The translations under genes were made by a program, and so were the position numbers. The notes below the pieces were generated by a model, which was not told the origin of the DNA, searched no databases, and was given only the letters and a program-made list of their open reading frames with translations. Positions 44,047 through 56,926 of a stretch of 64,000 nucleotides of DNA are shown here, piece by piece; the stretch's first letter is position 1; each line of letters begins with the position of its first letter. Origin of the DNA: Tragulus kanchil (Eukaryota; Chordata; Mammalia; Artiodactyla; Tragulidae); NCBI GenBank assembly GCA_022376925.1, contig JAIOJX010000032.1, positions 102,478,794-102,542,793 of the forward strand, in the 5' to 3' direction.

Positions 44047-46264
44047 CCAGTGACCTTGGAGCCACCTGCTCTATGCTGCTCTAAGGAAAATCTTTGCAAA
44101 GCCTGAGGGAGGCCTCCGCCCTCTAAGGGTGGAGGGATGGGGACACTTAGATCCAAGACACCAGCGATGCTCATTTTCCATCTTGACTCACAGTGCCCTG
44201 CCCAGAAAGGCCATTGGGCCCCAGACTGCCCACAGACCAATGTGCCAAGATTTGGGAGACGTGTTTGCCTGGGTAAATAGAGCCAAAGAATGGAAACTCT
44301 GGGTTCATCTAAGGGAAAAGTTCACAAGAGATATGCTTTCTCTGACTTGACCTGATAGAAAAATTTGGGAGAGATCAGAGCTGGGAGAGGAAAGGTGGTG
44401 ATCTCTTGGGTCAGAGAAAGCAGTTGTACAGATGCCAAGAAAGCCGGCCACAACACCACCAAGAGAAGGGTGGACCCACAGTGAGGGAAGAGAGGTCACA
44501 GAAGTTATCTTCATAAATTAGTTTGTTTTCACTTGGGGTTTTAGCAACCAATGATTGGTTTTCCAGAAAATGGAAAAATCCAAATTCAAACACTCTAGTC
44601 CTCCAACAGCCTGCTTTGATAGGTGAAAGAATTAACCTCAGTAAAGGAGCTAGGATGTTCAGGTTCCAATGTGACCTGGAAAAATCTTTTCCCTCCCTTG
44701 AAACCTGTCTGCCAATGCAGGAGACATAAGAGACATGGGTTCGATCCCTGGGTTGAGAAGATTCCCCGAAGGAGGGCATGCCAGTCCACTCCAGTGTTTT
44801 TGCCTGGAGGGTCCACAGGGTCGCATAGAGTCAGACACGACCGAAATGACTTACCTAGCCCTTGCATTTCAAATAATACTTTCATTTGCTACTTTTAGCT
44901 CTGAGCTATCCAAACAGTCTTTCAAGAGATGCCTTATGCCCATTTTTTCAGATGAGGAAACTGAGGCTCAAACAGGTGAAGTGACATTCTCAAGGTTACG
45001 TTTTACTAAGTATCATAGCTGAAATTCTATTACATGTGAACCTAGGCCACCATACCATATACTTCAAAACAAACCAGAAGGATTTATTATATCTTTACTT
45101 CAAAGAGGTTAGGTACTTTGCCAATGGTTGCACAGAAAATAAATTCAAATACTTCAACGCCAGTGACCTTGGAGCCACCTGCTCTATGCTGCTCTAAGGA
45201 AAATCTTTGCAAAGCCTGAGGGAGGCCTCCGCCCTCTAAGGGTGGAGGGATGGGGACACTTAGATCCAAGACACCAGCGATGCTCATTTTCCATCTTGAC
45301 TCACAGTGCCCTGCCCAGAAAGGCCATTGGGCCCCAGACTGCCCACAGACCAATGTGCCAAGATTTGGGAGACGTGTTTGCCTGGGTAAATAGAGCCAAA
45401 GAATGGAAACTCTGGGTTCATCTAAGGGAAAAGTTCACAAGAGATATGCTTTCTCTGACTTGACCTGATAGAAAAATTTGGGAGAGATCAGAGCTGGGAG
45501 AGGAAAGGTGGTGATCTCTTGGGTCAGAGAAAGCAGTTGTACAGATGCCAAGAAAGCCGCCACAACACCACCAAGAGAAGGGTGGACCCACAGTGAGGGA
45601 AGAGAGGTCACAGAAGTTATCTTCATAAATTAGTTTGTTTTCACTTGGGGTTTTAGCAACCAATGATTGGTTTTCCAGAAAATGGAAAAATCCAAATTCA
45701 AACACTCTAGTCCTCCAACAGCCTGCTTTGATAGGTGAAAGAATTAACCTCAGTAAAGGAGCTAGGATGTTCAGGTTCCAATGTGACCTGGAAAAATCTT
45801 TTCCCTCCCTTGAAACCTGTCTGCCAATGCAGGAGACATAAGAGACATGGGTTCGATCCCTGGGTTGAGAAGATTCCCTGAAGGAGGGCATGCCAGTCCA
45901 CTCCAGTGTTTTTGCCTGGAGGGTCCACAGGGTCGCATAGAGTCAGACACGACCGAAATGACTTACCTAGCCCTTGCATTTCAAATAATACTTTCATTTG
46001 CTACTTTTAGCTCTGAGCTATCCAAACAGTCTTTCAAGAGATGCCTTATGCCCATTTTTTCAGATGAGGAAACTGAGGCTCAAACAGGTGAAGTGACATT
46101 CTCAAGGTTACGTTTTACTAAGTATCATAGCTGAAATTCTATTACATGTGAACCTAGGCCACCATACCATATACTTCAAAACAAACCAGAAGGATTTATT
46201 ATATCTTTACTTCAAAGAGGTTAGGTACTTTGCCAATGGTTGCACAGAAAATAAATTCAAATAC
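44047..46264 (+). repeat. Direct duplication 12 (44047-45159 / 45160-46264)
   Basis: Shift 1113, then 1112 after a one-base difference near 44445 (ggcc versus gcc). One substitution at 44768/45880 (ccgaagg versus ctgaagg). The filler is only 'ttcaacg' at 45153-45159. Confidence 0.95.
44708..44862 (+). mobile_element. Bov-tA SINE, 5'-truncated (copy at 45820-45974)
   Basis: Begins inside the tRNA-derived part ('ctgccaatgcaggagacata', 44709-44728), has 'gggttcgatccctgggttg' and a shortened Bov-A body ending 'cagacacgaccgaaatgac'. Confidence 0.85.
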
Positions 46265-46335
46265 CAGGAAGCGAACCTGAGGTCGCTTAGCACCAGAATC
46301 AGGGCTTTTTGCCTCATGCTACACTGCCCTTTATC
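44935..46335 (-). repeat. MIR-like SINE, antisense, cut by junction 12
   Basis: 'tttttcagatgaggaaactg' (44944-44963) and 'aagtgacattctcaaggtta' (44979-44998) are antisense MIR/L2-core text. The uninterrupted version is 46056-46330, which continues with 'caggaagcgaacctgaggtc' (46264-46283) and ends 'catgctacactgccct'. Confidence 0.6.
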
Positions 46336-47651
46336 ACCTCTCTCTGTTCTGATCCACCCCTCCCAGCTGCCAAAGCAGCATCTGGTATGTAGTAGGTGCT
46401 AAATAAATATTTGATGGATAAATGAGTCCTTCTTTGAAGTGAGGTTTTACTAGGAAACCGGATAACAGACTTCACTGAGTGAGACAGTAATTCATTTTGC
46501 TCAAGGCTTAAATCTGCATTTGGAGAAGAGCTCTTGACTTAGCTGTAAAATATGTACCCGGGCTCCTCCCCAGTTAAGCACTGGTACGATTGGAGAAGGA
46601 ACCCACTGTTCCTCTCTGGAATGAGAAGAAAACCATAAATGAGGCTTTTATGTTTTTCTTCCCTAGGACCATCAGAGAATAAAGACGATTCTTGACTTCA
46701 CTACAATACCCAAGAGAATAGGACCTTTAAGTGTTCAAACACTGCTTTTCCTTTCATTACTTGTCATTTTATTAAATTGTAGTGATTCGTCAATTGAAAA
46801 AACTGGGGCTTACATCTAGGGAAAATTCCTCCTACACCTACCTCGCACATTCTCTCGACTACTGGGGAGTACATGGGCGGGGGAGCAGGGGAGGGAAAGA
46901 GGCTGAATGTGCAGCCTCTCCTCCAGACAGGATCCTGTGTATCTTCCCATGAGTCTGCAGGCAGGGAGTCCCTGTCCATAGGGGAGGAATCGAAGGATCA
47001 ATATAAGTGGCAGAGCCAGGATTTGAACTCTAAGTTCCCTAAGGTAGAGCCTGTGTTATTTTCCACATACCACAGTTAGAGTGTTCTAATGCAAAGTATC
47101 ATGGAGGAAACTGCCCTACAAAGAGGTGTCGCTTGCTTTATCTGGAAGCATGTGAGGGTTCAATGAGAGGGATAGAGCAGGCACAATCCCCATTTTATGG
47201 ATAAGGAAATGGAGGCTGAATTTATGTTGAAAGTGATGGATGAATGTACTATACACTACATATAATTCCTATTTTTACAGAAGACAAATCAGAAGCTCAG
47301 AGACAACCAAGTTACCTACTTATTCTCATATATTTTCTACATATATATATATATGTATATATACACACACACACACACACAAATATATTATGCTCCTACA
47401 ATGTACAAGTTCCAGCCTGACATTTGTATTGACATCTCTACAAACTCCAGTTTCCTCTTTTCTAGAAGCGGGGTCAGTGGCTGAACTAAAAGTGATCATC
47501 TGAAGAGTGCTGCATTATGATGTAGAATCTAGGCCTTTCTGATTTTAAACCTTATTAAACTGGTGTCTGTTACAAGGATCTCCAAGCCTTTTACTGACTA
47601 TTTTCTTCTACCTTGATGTCATAAAATATGTCACTTTTCATGCATGCATGC
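46336..47651. other. No gene; MIR relics and a microsatellite
   Basis: An antisense MIR fragment at 46985-47080 ('ggcagagccaggatttgaac', 47009-47028) and a further one near 47190-47300, plus a TA/CA tract at 47338-47386. A TAG-rich L2-like phrase lies at 46384-46420. Nothing coding. Confidence 0.55.
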
Positions 47652-47850
47652 TCAATCACTTCAGTCCTGTCTGACTCCTTGTGACCCTATGGATTGTAGC
47701 CTGCCAGTCTCCTCTGTCTGTGGGATTTTCCAGGCAAGAATACTGGAGTGGGTTGCTGTTTCCTTCTCCAGAAGATCTTCCCGATCCAGGGATCAAACCT
47801 GTGTCTCTTGCATTGCAGGTGGATTCTTTACCTCTGGGCCACCAGGTAAG
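47652..47850 (-). mobile_element. Bov-tA SINE, antisense
   Basis: 'ctcaatcacttcagtcctgt' at the tail side, the Bov-A body, antisense B box 'gggatcaaacct' and the head ending 'gggccaccagg'. Confidence 0.9.
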
Positions 47851-48971
47851 GGCATGTGGCTCTTAAAAACATCTAAATACAGCACATTTTACTAACAGCT
47901 AGTCAGGGTAGATACTTCAACAAATATTTCACTGAACTTGTATAGAAAGTCAGCTCTGATGTTTATATGAATAATTCATTCATGGAAGCAAAACTCTACA
48001 TTCTACCCATCAGAAGACAGTATCAAAATGAATCCTGTCTGGGGGGGTCGCCCTTGAAACGATGGGAGGGAAAGAATTTGTTATTAATGTTCCCCAAAAG
48101 GCTGGACCAGGAGGCCCTTCTTTCAGTGCCTTCTGCCAATTGCTTAAAATTAAAATGGCCTTTGTCCTCTTGAGGTGCAAGAAACATTATATTGGATAAA
48201 CCCATGAAAGGCATAGAGCACTTAGCCAATCTCTGCAGAAAGGTTCCTCTCCAGCCAAGATTGTTGAGTACCAACCAGGTGCTTTGGGAAGGTCAGCAGA
48301 ATGCCTGGGTGAGCACCTTGCTCCATGCAGGAGAGCCAAGCACAGAAGAGGGCGGAGATGCATTTCAGGGCTCTCAGGCCAGCCCTGGTTGAAAGGTCCA
48401 ACTTGGGAGACGGAAGCTGGAGGCGAGGGCCACAATGGGAACGATCATAAATGTCTGGATCTAATTTGGACCTAATCCACTAACCCATACTGGAGGTTTT
48501 AGGAGCAAAGAAATTCAATCAGAACAGTTTTAGGGAAACCAGTCTTTTATCCACTTGTCGAATATCTATGGGGCACCTTGCTAGCCATGGCACCTTTTTG
48601 TCACTGCTCCCTGGGGACTGGCGTGCTGGAAGGTACTTCACAAACAGGCGCTCCCTAGTTAGACACGTTGGACTGCTGCTGTTGAGAGGCATGTCTGCTG
48701 CAGCTATGCTCTCCCAGAAGCAGACCCAGAGACAAGGGCTCCAGCACAAATAGTCATTTCAGTGATCTCAGGAGGCATTCACAGAGGGGTGAGGAAATGA
48801 GACAGGAAAAGGAAGCGAATTTCACGGGGAAACTGGGGCTTAATCCCTCTGGATGCTCCTGGGAGACTGTGTAGAAGGCTTTTCAGAGTTATTCCACCTA
48901 AGGAATGAGGAAGCTAGAGTATTAACCTACCAGCTCCCACCCTTCCTTAGCTGTGAGCTCTTCCTGGATAC
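47851..48971. other. No recognised feature
   Basis: Unassigned mixed-composition DNA with overlapping short frames in several phases, as expected by chance. Confidence 0.5.
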
Positions 48972-51110
48972 AGGACCACCCAGGCTGCCCACAGGCCATA
49001 GCCTGTGGCAAGAGAAAGCCCCGAGGCAGTGTCGATGGGGACGTCATTATGGGATCTAAGCAAGAAAGCGAATAAGCCCCTCCATGACTCCCTGGGAGTC
49101 AGGCAGGGCATCACTGCACAGGTGTGCTTGAACCAAGGCCGGGAGCCCTGGCACAGCAGGGTCCACAAAGGACAATACAGTAGATGGCCCTCTGGGTCTG
49201 GCAGGTGAAGTGAGGGAGGTGAGGAAGCAGAGTAATGAGTGATTAACTGATCAAGCAGACAAGACCTGGATCCTGAAGGACCGTGGCTTCCCTGTAAGAG
49301 ATGCAGATTTTCTGTTGTGTCCAACAGGAAGCTATGGACCAAGCTGAGGATGTGACATCATGCTAATAGTTTGCTTTTTGGGGGAAACACAGGGAGGCCA
49401 GATCGGGAGGCAGAGACTATTTAAGAGACAGTGGTGAGGAAGGTTCTACTGAAAAGTCCACTTGAGAAGTCCCAGATGTGAGCTAGAGCAGGGCCTATGG
49501 ATTTGAAATAATAATAATTAAAAAAACTGAAAAGAGAGGTCTTTAGGAAGAACTTGTATATTGTTCTCCCCAAGTCCACAAGGCTAAGTAGAGTCTTCTG
49601 CTGAACAAATTAGGGAGGGAAAACAAATTTCAAGTAAAGAGATACTTGGTAGGAGTAGAACAAATAAGGAAAGGAGTTGAGGGGTAGAGCCCAGAGGCAT
49701 CACTACAGCCACATCCAGGGCCTGGAGGAACAGGAGCCAGCCACAGAGCTGGTGGACCTGGGGGACATCCAAGAGGTGTTCTTACATAGAAACCAAGGCA
49801 GCTCAACTCACCCCACAGGTCAGCAGAGCCCAGGGACAGAGGTCAGAGAACAAGTGGACATGCTATGACTGCAGGGGGTGGTCGCTGGGAGGGAGGTCAC
49901 AAATGACTCTTTACTTCCTTAGTGACAGGGAAGTCAGGTGACAGCCCGGTGGCAGGGCAGACAAGGAAGCCAGTGCAAGAAGCTTGGCAATGAATAGATG
50001 AAGAGGTGTGGGTAGCTTGGAGGCAGGCAAGGGAGGTGTGGCAAGGACCACCCAGGCTGCCCACAGGCCATGTCAAGAGAAAGCCCGAGGCAGTGGGGAC
50101 GTCATTATGGGATCTAAGCAAGAAAGCGAATAAGCCCCTCCATGACTCCCTGGGAGTCAGGCAGGGCATCACTGCACAGGTGTGCTTGAACCAAGGCCGG
50201 GAGCCCTGGCACAGCAGGGTCCACAAAGGACAATACAGTAGATGGCCCTCTGGGTCTGGCAGGTGAAGTGAGGGAGGTGAGGAAGCAGAGTAATGAGTGA
50301 TTAACTGATCAAGCAGACAAGACCTGGATCCTGAAGGACCGTGGCTTCCCTGTAAGAGATGCAGATTTTCTGTTGTGTCCAACAGGAAGCTATGGACCAA
50401 GCTGAGGATGTGACATCATGCTAATAGTTTGCTTTTTGGGGGAAACACAGGGAGGCCAGATCGGGAGGCAGAGACTATTTAAGAGACAGTGGTGAGGAAG
50501 GTTCTACTGAAAAGTCCACTTGAGAAGTCCCAGATGTGAGCTAGAGCAGGGCCTATGGATTTGAAATAATAATAATTAAAAAAACTGAAAAGAGAGGTCT
50601 TTAGGAAGAACTTGTATATTGTTCTCCCCAAGTCCACAAGGCTAAGTAGAGTCTTCTGCTGAACAAATTAGGGAGGGAAAACAAATTTCAAGTAAAGAGA
50701 TACTTGGTAGGAGTAGAACAAATAAGGAAAGGAGTTGAGGGGTAGAGCCCAGAGGCATCACTACAGCCACATCCAGGGCCTGGAGGAACAGGAGCCAGCC
50801 ACAGAGCTGGTGGACCTGGGGGACATCCAAGAGGTGTTCTTACATAGAAACCAAGGCAGCTCAACTCACCCCACAGGTCAGCAGAGCCCAGGGACAGAGG
50901 TCAGAGAACAAGTGGACATGCTATGACTGCAGGGGGTGGTCGCTGGGAGGGAGGTCACAAATGACTCTTTTACTTCCTTAGTGACAGGGAAGTCAGGTGA
51001 CAGCCCGGTGGCAGGGCAGACAAGGAAGCCAGTGCAAGAAGCTTGGCAATGAATAGATGAAGAGGTGTGGGTAGCTTGGAGGCAGGCAAGGGAGGTGTGG
51101 CAAGGACCAC
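48972..51110 (+). repeat. Direct duplication 13 (48972-50043 / 50044-51110)
   Basis: Shift 1072 at the left, falling to 1058 because the first 60 bases of copy 2 lack 14 bases (50066-50100). Copy 1 runs on to 'aggaccac' at the junction, which both sides share. Confidence 0.95.
49060..50043. other. No gene; ancient-repeat-like text
   Basis: Phrases such as 'ggtctggcaggtgaagtgag'-type text (49195-49215) and 'gaaggttctactgaaaa' resemble old mammalian repeats but cannot be assigned. Frames up to 167 codons (49897-50400 minus) span the junction and so depend on the duplication. Confidence 0.4.
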
Positions 51111-51294
51111 AGCATCACATGAAGCATCTTCAGGCCATGGAGTGCAGACCAGGCTGTGACCTGAGGAAAAGACCAGGAGATGAGGTTGAAGGTGATGAAA
51201 AAGGAAGAAGTTCTGGAAGGAGAAATCAATGTTTTAATATAAAGAATTGGGACTCCTTTAGTAACGCCATTACTGAGATTTAGTCTCTGGGTAA

Positions 51295-51780
51295 CCATGG
51301 TAACCAGCTTCCAAGATGGCCACCCATGATCTCAACCTCCTAGTATTCACACCCTGTGTGGTTCCCTCCCACACTGTGCCAGTGTTGTTCTGTGTGACCA
51401 ATAGACCATGGTAGAAGTGATGATATAGCATTTCCAAGATCCAGTTACAAAAGATACTGTGGTTTCCCTCTTGCACTCTGTCTCTTGTTTTCCTGCTCTT
51501 TCTTTCTCTCTCTCCCATGGCCCTACAGGGATACCCACATGGGAGAAATGAAACCTTCCTGCCAACAGCCCTGCGTAAGCTTGAGCTTGGAAGTGGACCA
51601 CCCCTTTCCCACTGACTGCTTGACCATAGCCTCGTGAGAGACCTGGAGCCAGAATCATCCAGCTACTCCCTCCACCACACCCCAAGCCTTCTCAGCCTTA
51701 AATACTGGGGGAGATAATACCTTCTTGTTCTTTTAACAAAGACTGAGTCTTGGGTAATTCCTTACACAGGGACGGGTTAA
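51295..51780 (+). mobile_element. Old MaLR-like LTR
   Basis: 'ttccaagatggccacccatg' (51310-51329), 'tattcacaccctgtgtggtt' (51344-51363), 'gtagaagtgatgatatagca' (51412-51431), then 'tcgtgagagacctggagcca' (51632-51651) and the end 'cgggttaactagtac'. It follows a familiar mammalian LTR layout, different from the two LTRs at 31 and 37 kb. Confidence 0.5.
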
Positions 51781-52850
51781 CTAGTACAATGATCATCCCA
51801 GCCTGGTTAATGGAAGGGTAAGTGAAATGAATAATGGCATGGCATAGAGATTCCTGAAAATACGGAAGAGAGAAAGAGGCAAACTCAGAGAGGCAGGTGG
51901 AGGAAGAGCAGGCTTTCCTTCTGACCTAGGGGTGGAGAACAGAAACTCTGTGCTGCCCTGCCTGAGCCCTGCCTGGCTGGGCCCAGGAACGCCTTATCCG
52001 GAGCACCTGACTGTATCCCCAGGCCTCCCTGCAGGCTGGAGGCATCACATGACTTTTCCCAGAAAGAAACCATAGTTGACAGAAGTTGGCTTCATACCTG
52101 GATCACAGAAGAAGAGTTGAGAGGGGAGAAGGGGAGAAACGGACGTGCTCGGGCCTTGCTCAGGGCAGGCAGTGGGTGGGAGGTCTTGAGGAGAGGTGTG
52201 AGGTGAGCCAGGGGTCGGGGAGGGCATGAGGAAGGTGAGCACAGAAACACCAGTCCAGGCAGGAGACCTCTCTACCCTTGGGGGCCGTTGGCTCCCTGAG
52301 CACAGGAGACTTCCAACACATCTCTGATTGAAGGTCTGGCTCATTGTTTATCCTTTTAAAGTAAAAACTCAGGGATACACCAAGGCCATCTGTGTTTACC
52401 AGAAAGAACTGTTTTTCCATCCCTCTGACAGGAAGGCACTCTAAGGAAGACCAGACCATGTCCTTCCCAGCCCCCCACCACCACCCCACCTCCTCCCTGT
52501 TGGCAGTCTGGCTTGGCTCCACACACCCCTATCCAGAGACTATCAGGGCCCTTTAAAGGACTGACACAGGTCTCCAGGAGCATTTCACCTAGTCCTGGAA
52601 ACCCTGGAAACAGTGGCTGCATCTGAGCCATCTCCCTTTTTAGGTGAAAATGATGTTCCCAAGACTAACCAGGCAGATCAGTGCTTATCTTCCCCAGAAA
52701 TCAACCAACCACATCAGAAACTTCTAATTAACAAACACATAATAAGAATGAAAAAAATCAGCTATCAAATTATTGCCTTGTTTTCAGATTGTCTTTTTTT
52801 TTTTTTTAATGTTACAGAAACACAAAGACATCGGTGACGGATATTTCAGT
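51781..52850. other. No recognised feature
   Basis: GC-rich in 51900-52600, then AT-rich with a T run at 52794-52808. Minus-strand frames of 91-120 codons overlap each other and have no support. Confidence 0.5.
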
Positions 52851-52853
52851 GTG

Positions 52854-53041
52854 TGTGTGCTCAGTCGCTCAGTCATGTCTGATTCTTTGGGACCCCACGG
52901 ACTGTAACCCACCAGGCTCCTCTGTCTATGGGATGTCCCAGGCAAGACTGCTGGATCTTCTCAACCCAGGGATCGAACCCCCATCTCCTGCGTATCCTGC
53001 ACTGCAGGGGGATTCTTTACTGCTGAACCACCAGGGAAGCC
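52854..53041 (-). mobile_element. Bov-tA SINE, antisense (partial copy at 53973-54121)
   Basis: 'tgtgctcagtcgctcagtca' (52856-52875), Bov-A body, antisense B box 'gggatcgaaccccc' and head 'aaccaccagggaagcccg'. The right copy begins at the junction, inside the body. Confidence 0.9.
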
Positions 53042-55058
53042 CGTGTGAGTGAAACAGGGATCATGAATCTCCAATATCTCAGCCTCTTCCAACTTCTGAT
53101 TCGTTGAAGGATAAACCCATCTCCTTATCTGCTCAAGCCCTCCCTACATGGCCCCTGCCTTCCTTTCCAGCCACAGTCCCTCTGGGGAAATCTCCCCCAA
53201 CCTCACCTCAGCCCCCACCATCTCAAACCGCCACAACTTGGCCCACGCTGTGGCCTCTGTCTCAAAAGCCTTCCCTTTTTCACCCAGTGAAAATTTACCT
53301 ATTCCTCACACTGCACCTTTCCCTGGGGACCTCTAGATGAGGCTATCGTTGAGGACAGGGCAGCACCTCCTCCCAGTCCCCTCAGCACCCAGCACTGCTT
53401 GACAATAAGGAGATGCTCCGTGTGTTTTTTAGAACACATCACCGGGAATGAAGCCATTGACGGGAGGTTTTTCCTGGCAGAGAGGAGCCAGTCCTGCCAC
53501 GCTGGAGGGAACACCGCCTGGGAGAAGGTGCTGGAGAAGGCACGAAACACTCTGTTCCTCTGCTTTGCTCGTCTCCCAGATGTCAGGAGGATGCAAAAAG
53601 TAGGTCTCATTCTTATCATCACAAATCATTCGGGTGTAACTTTAAAAGGATTATTAAAAGGGAGGGACCTTCCAATTACAGCCATGTGGGGAAAGCAGCA
53701 CACATCTCAAGAGAGGAGAAAAAGTGCTCTGGTAACTGGCCTGGCTTTGGTCCACAGCCTGTCTCCCTCCAGGTCCTAGAAATGCTGCCTCACGGGGAGG
53801 AAGGTGGCTGCAGTCCCAAGGTGGCAGGCAAGTGATAGGCCCTGGCTCTCATCTCCCACGACACAGCTGCAGGGGCCAAGCGTGGGGACATGAGAGCATC
53901 ACCTTCCCAGGACACCTGCCTCCCAGTCCTTGCAGACCTGGAGGCCTCTTTGTTTGCTAACCTGGTGTACTGCCCCACGGACTGTAACCCACCAGGCTCC
54001 TCTGTCTATGGGATGTCCCAGGCAAGACTGCTGGATCTTCTCAACCCAGGGATCGAACCCCCATCTCCTGCGTATCCTGCACTGCAGGGGGATTCTTTAC
54101 TGCTGAACCACCAGGGAAGCCCGTGTGAGTGAAACAGGGATCATGAATCTCCAATATCTCAGCCTCTTCCAACTTCTGATTCGTTGAAGGATAAACCCAT
54201 CTCCTTATCTGCTCAAGCCCTCCCTACATGGCCCCTGCCTTCCTTTCCAGCCACAGTCCCTCTGGGGAAATCTCCCCCAACCTCACCTCAGCCCCCACCA
54301 TCTCAAACCGCCACAACTTGGCCCACGCTGTGGCCTCTGTCTCAAAAGCCTTCCCTTTTTCACCCAGTGAAAATTTACCTATTCCTCACACTGCACCTTT
54401 CCCTGGGGACCTCTAGATGAGGCTATCGTTGAGGACAGGGCAGCACCTCCTCCCAGTCCCCTCAGCACCCAGCACTGCTTGACAATAAGGAGATGCTCCG
54501 TGTGTTTTTTAGAACACATCACCGGGAATGAAGCCATTGACGGGAGGTTTTTTCCTGGCAGAGAGGAGCCAGTCCTGCCACGCTGGAGGGAACACCGCCT
54601 GGGAGAAGGTGCTGGAGAAGGCACGAAACACTCTGTTCCTCTGCTTTGCTCGTCTCCCAGATGTCAGGAGGATGCAAAAAGTAGGTCTCATTCTTATCAT
54701 CACAAATCATTCGGGTGTAACTTTAAAAGGATTATTAAAAGGGAGGGACCTTCCAATTACAGCCATGTGGGGAAAGCAGCACACATCTCAAGAGAGGAGA
54801 AAAAGTGCTCTGGTAACTGGCCTGGCTTTGGTCCACAGCCTGTCTCCCTCCAGGTCCTAGAAATGCTGCCTCACGGGGAGGAAGGTGGCTGCAGTCCCAA
54901 GGTGGCAGGCAAGTGATAGGCCCTGGCTCTCATCTCCCACGACACAGCTGCAGGGGCCAAGCGTGGGGACATGAGAGCATCACCTTCCCAGGACACCTGC
55001 CTCCCAGTCCTTGCAGACCTGGAGGCCTCTTTGTTTGCTAACCTGGTGTACTGCCCCA
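52893..55058 (+). repeat. Direct duplication 14 (52893-53972 / 53973-55058)
   Basis: Shift 1080, then 1081 after one T in the run at 53467 versus 54547. That single base moves the reading frame, so apparent proteins of the two copies differ. The junction shares 'ccccac'. Confidence 0.95.
53105..53340 (+). repeat. L2 LINE fragment (copy at 54185-54420)
   Basis: Pyrimidine-rich text with 'catggcccctgccttccttt' (53147-53166) and 'tcaaaagccttccctttttc' (53262-53281) follows the L2 3' region. The 78- and 62-codon frames through it are shadows. Confidence 0.55.
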
Positions 55059-56926
55059 TTCCAAATCTCTCTGTCTCCAGTTTGGCAAATGCTGAGATAG
55101 TATTAAAAAACAAAACAAAACAAAACCTTCTGCATTGTGATGTGGATTAAAGGAGATGATCAGCTCCATGAGGACATGTAGTTTGTGATGACTGACAGAC
55201 TTCCGCCTTCCTGGTCCTCAAGGAACAGTGGTTGGAGGCATGAATGAAAAGGTCATGGTAGCCCTGGTCCCACCATAAGTTACACGGATGCTAGTTTCCC
55301 TTTTCTCTGCCAGGAAAAGTTGAGTCCAATAAATATTTATAAAGCATTTGTCCTGAATGTGCTCAGTGTGGTGGAGCGTACAAAAGAGGTACAACGTGAG
55401 CCCTCCTCCAGACTCTAGGATGATGTCAGCACCAGTAAAAACCCAAGATAGAATGAGGTAAGCGGACAAAGAAAAGAAGGTTATGGGAAGCTGGCTTGAA
55501 TTGAGAGTCGGATCTGGTTGATCCAGCTGGAAGAAAAGAAGTCAGGAAAAGCTTTCTGGACATGGCTCAATGCCAGTGTGCACACAAAAGATGGCATGAA
55601 GAACAATTGTGGGGTACGTTTTTTTTTTTTCTGTTTTAGACCAGGGATCCAGGATTGCCTGGGCTCTCTTACATGAAAAGTCAGTCGATGTTAATAACTG
55701 GACTTGGATCCAAACCCTCCAAGTGGAGTGTGCTGGAGCTTTTTCTGAAGCTCTTGAGTCCAAATTCAGATCTTGAAATCCGACTGCCAGGCAGCCAGCT
55801 GTCAGGTAACAAGTAGGTCTCATTCTTATCATCACAAATCATTCGGACTTAAAAGTTTTCCCAATTACAGCCATGTGGGGAAAGCAGCACACATCTCAAG
55901 AGAGGAGAAAAAGTGCTCTGGTAACTGGCCTGGCTTTGGTCCACAGCCTGTCTCCCTCCAGGTCCTAGAAATGCTGCCTCACGGGGAGGAAGGTGGCTGC
56001 AGTCCCAAGGTGGCAGGCAAGTGATAGGCCCTGGCTCTCATCTCCCACGACACAGCTGCAGGGGCCAAGCGTGGGGACATGAGAGCATCACCTTCCCAGG
56101 ACACCTGCCTCCCAGTCCTTGCAGACCTGGAGGCCTCTTTGTTTGCTAACCTGGTGTACTGCCCCATTCCAAATCTCTCTGTCTCCAGTTTGGCAAATGC
56201 TGAGATAGTATTAAAAAACAAAACAAAACAAAACCTTCTGCATTGTGATGTGGATTAAAGGAGATGATCAGCTCCATGAGGACATGTAGTTTGTGATGAC
56301 TGACAGACTTCCGCCTTCCTGGTCCTCAAGGAACAGTGGTTGGAGGCATGAATGAAAAGGTCATGGTAGCCCTGGTCCCACCATAAGTTACACGGATGCT
56401 AGTTTCCCTTTTCTCTGCCAGGAAAAGTTGAGTCCAATAAATATTTATAAAGCATTTGTCCTGAATGTGCTCAGTGTGGTGGAGCGTACAAAAGAGGTAC
56501 AACGTGAGCCCTCCTCCAGACTCTAGGATGATGTCAGCACCAGTAAAAACCCAAGATAGAATGAGGTAAGCGGACAAAGAAAAGAAGGTTATGGGAAGCT
56601 GGCTTGAATTGAGAGTCGGATCTGGTTGATCCAGCTGGAAGAAAAGAAGTCAGGAAAAGCTTTCTGGACATGGCTCAATGCCAGTGTGCACACAAAAGAT
56701 GGCATGAAGAACAATTGTGGGGTACGTTTTTTTTTTTTTTTCTGTTTTAGACCAGGGGATCCAGGATTGCCTGGGCTCTCTTACACATGAAAAGTCAGTC
56801 GATGTTAATAACTGGACTTGGATCCAAACCCTCCAAGTGGAGTGTGCTGGAGCTTTTTCTGAAGCTCTTGAGTCCAAATTCAGATCTTGAAATCCGACTG
56901 CCAGGCAGCCAGCTGTCAGGAACAAG
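54679..56926 (+). repeat. Direct duplication 15 (54679-55810 / 55811-56926)
   Basis: Shift 1132 at the left, then 1108 because the first 55 bases of copy 2 lack 24 bases (55842-55866). Later differences are in the T run near 55618/56727 and small indels near 55650. Sequence 54679-55058 also belongs to duplication 14, so it occurs three times. Confidence 0.95.
55230..55410 (+). repeat. Ancient L2-like repeat (copy at 56338-56518)
   Basis: 'gtccaataaatatttataaa' (55324-55343) followed by 'gaatgtgctcagtgtggtgg' (55355-55374) resembles the old repeat at 195-330. It is low-information. Confidence 0.35.
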
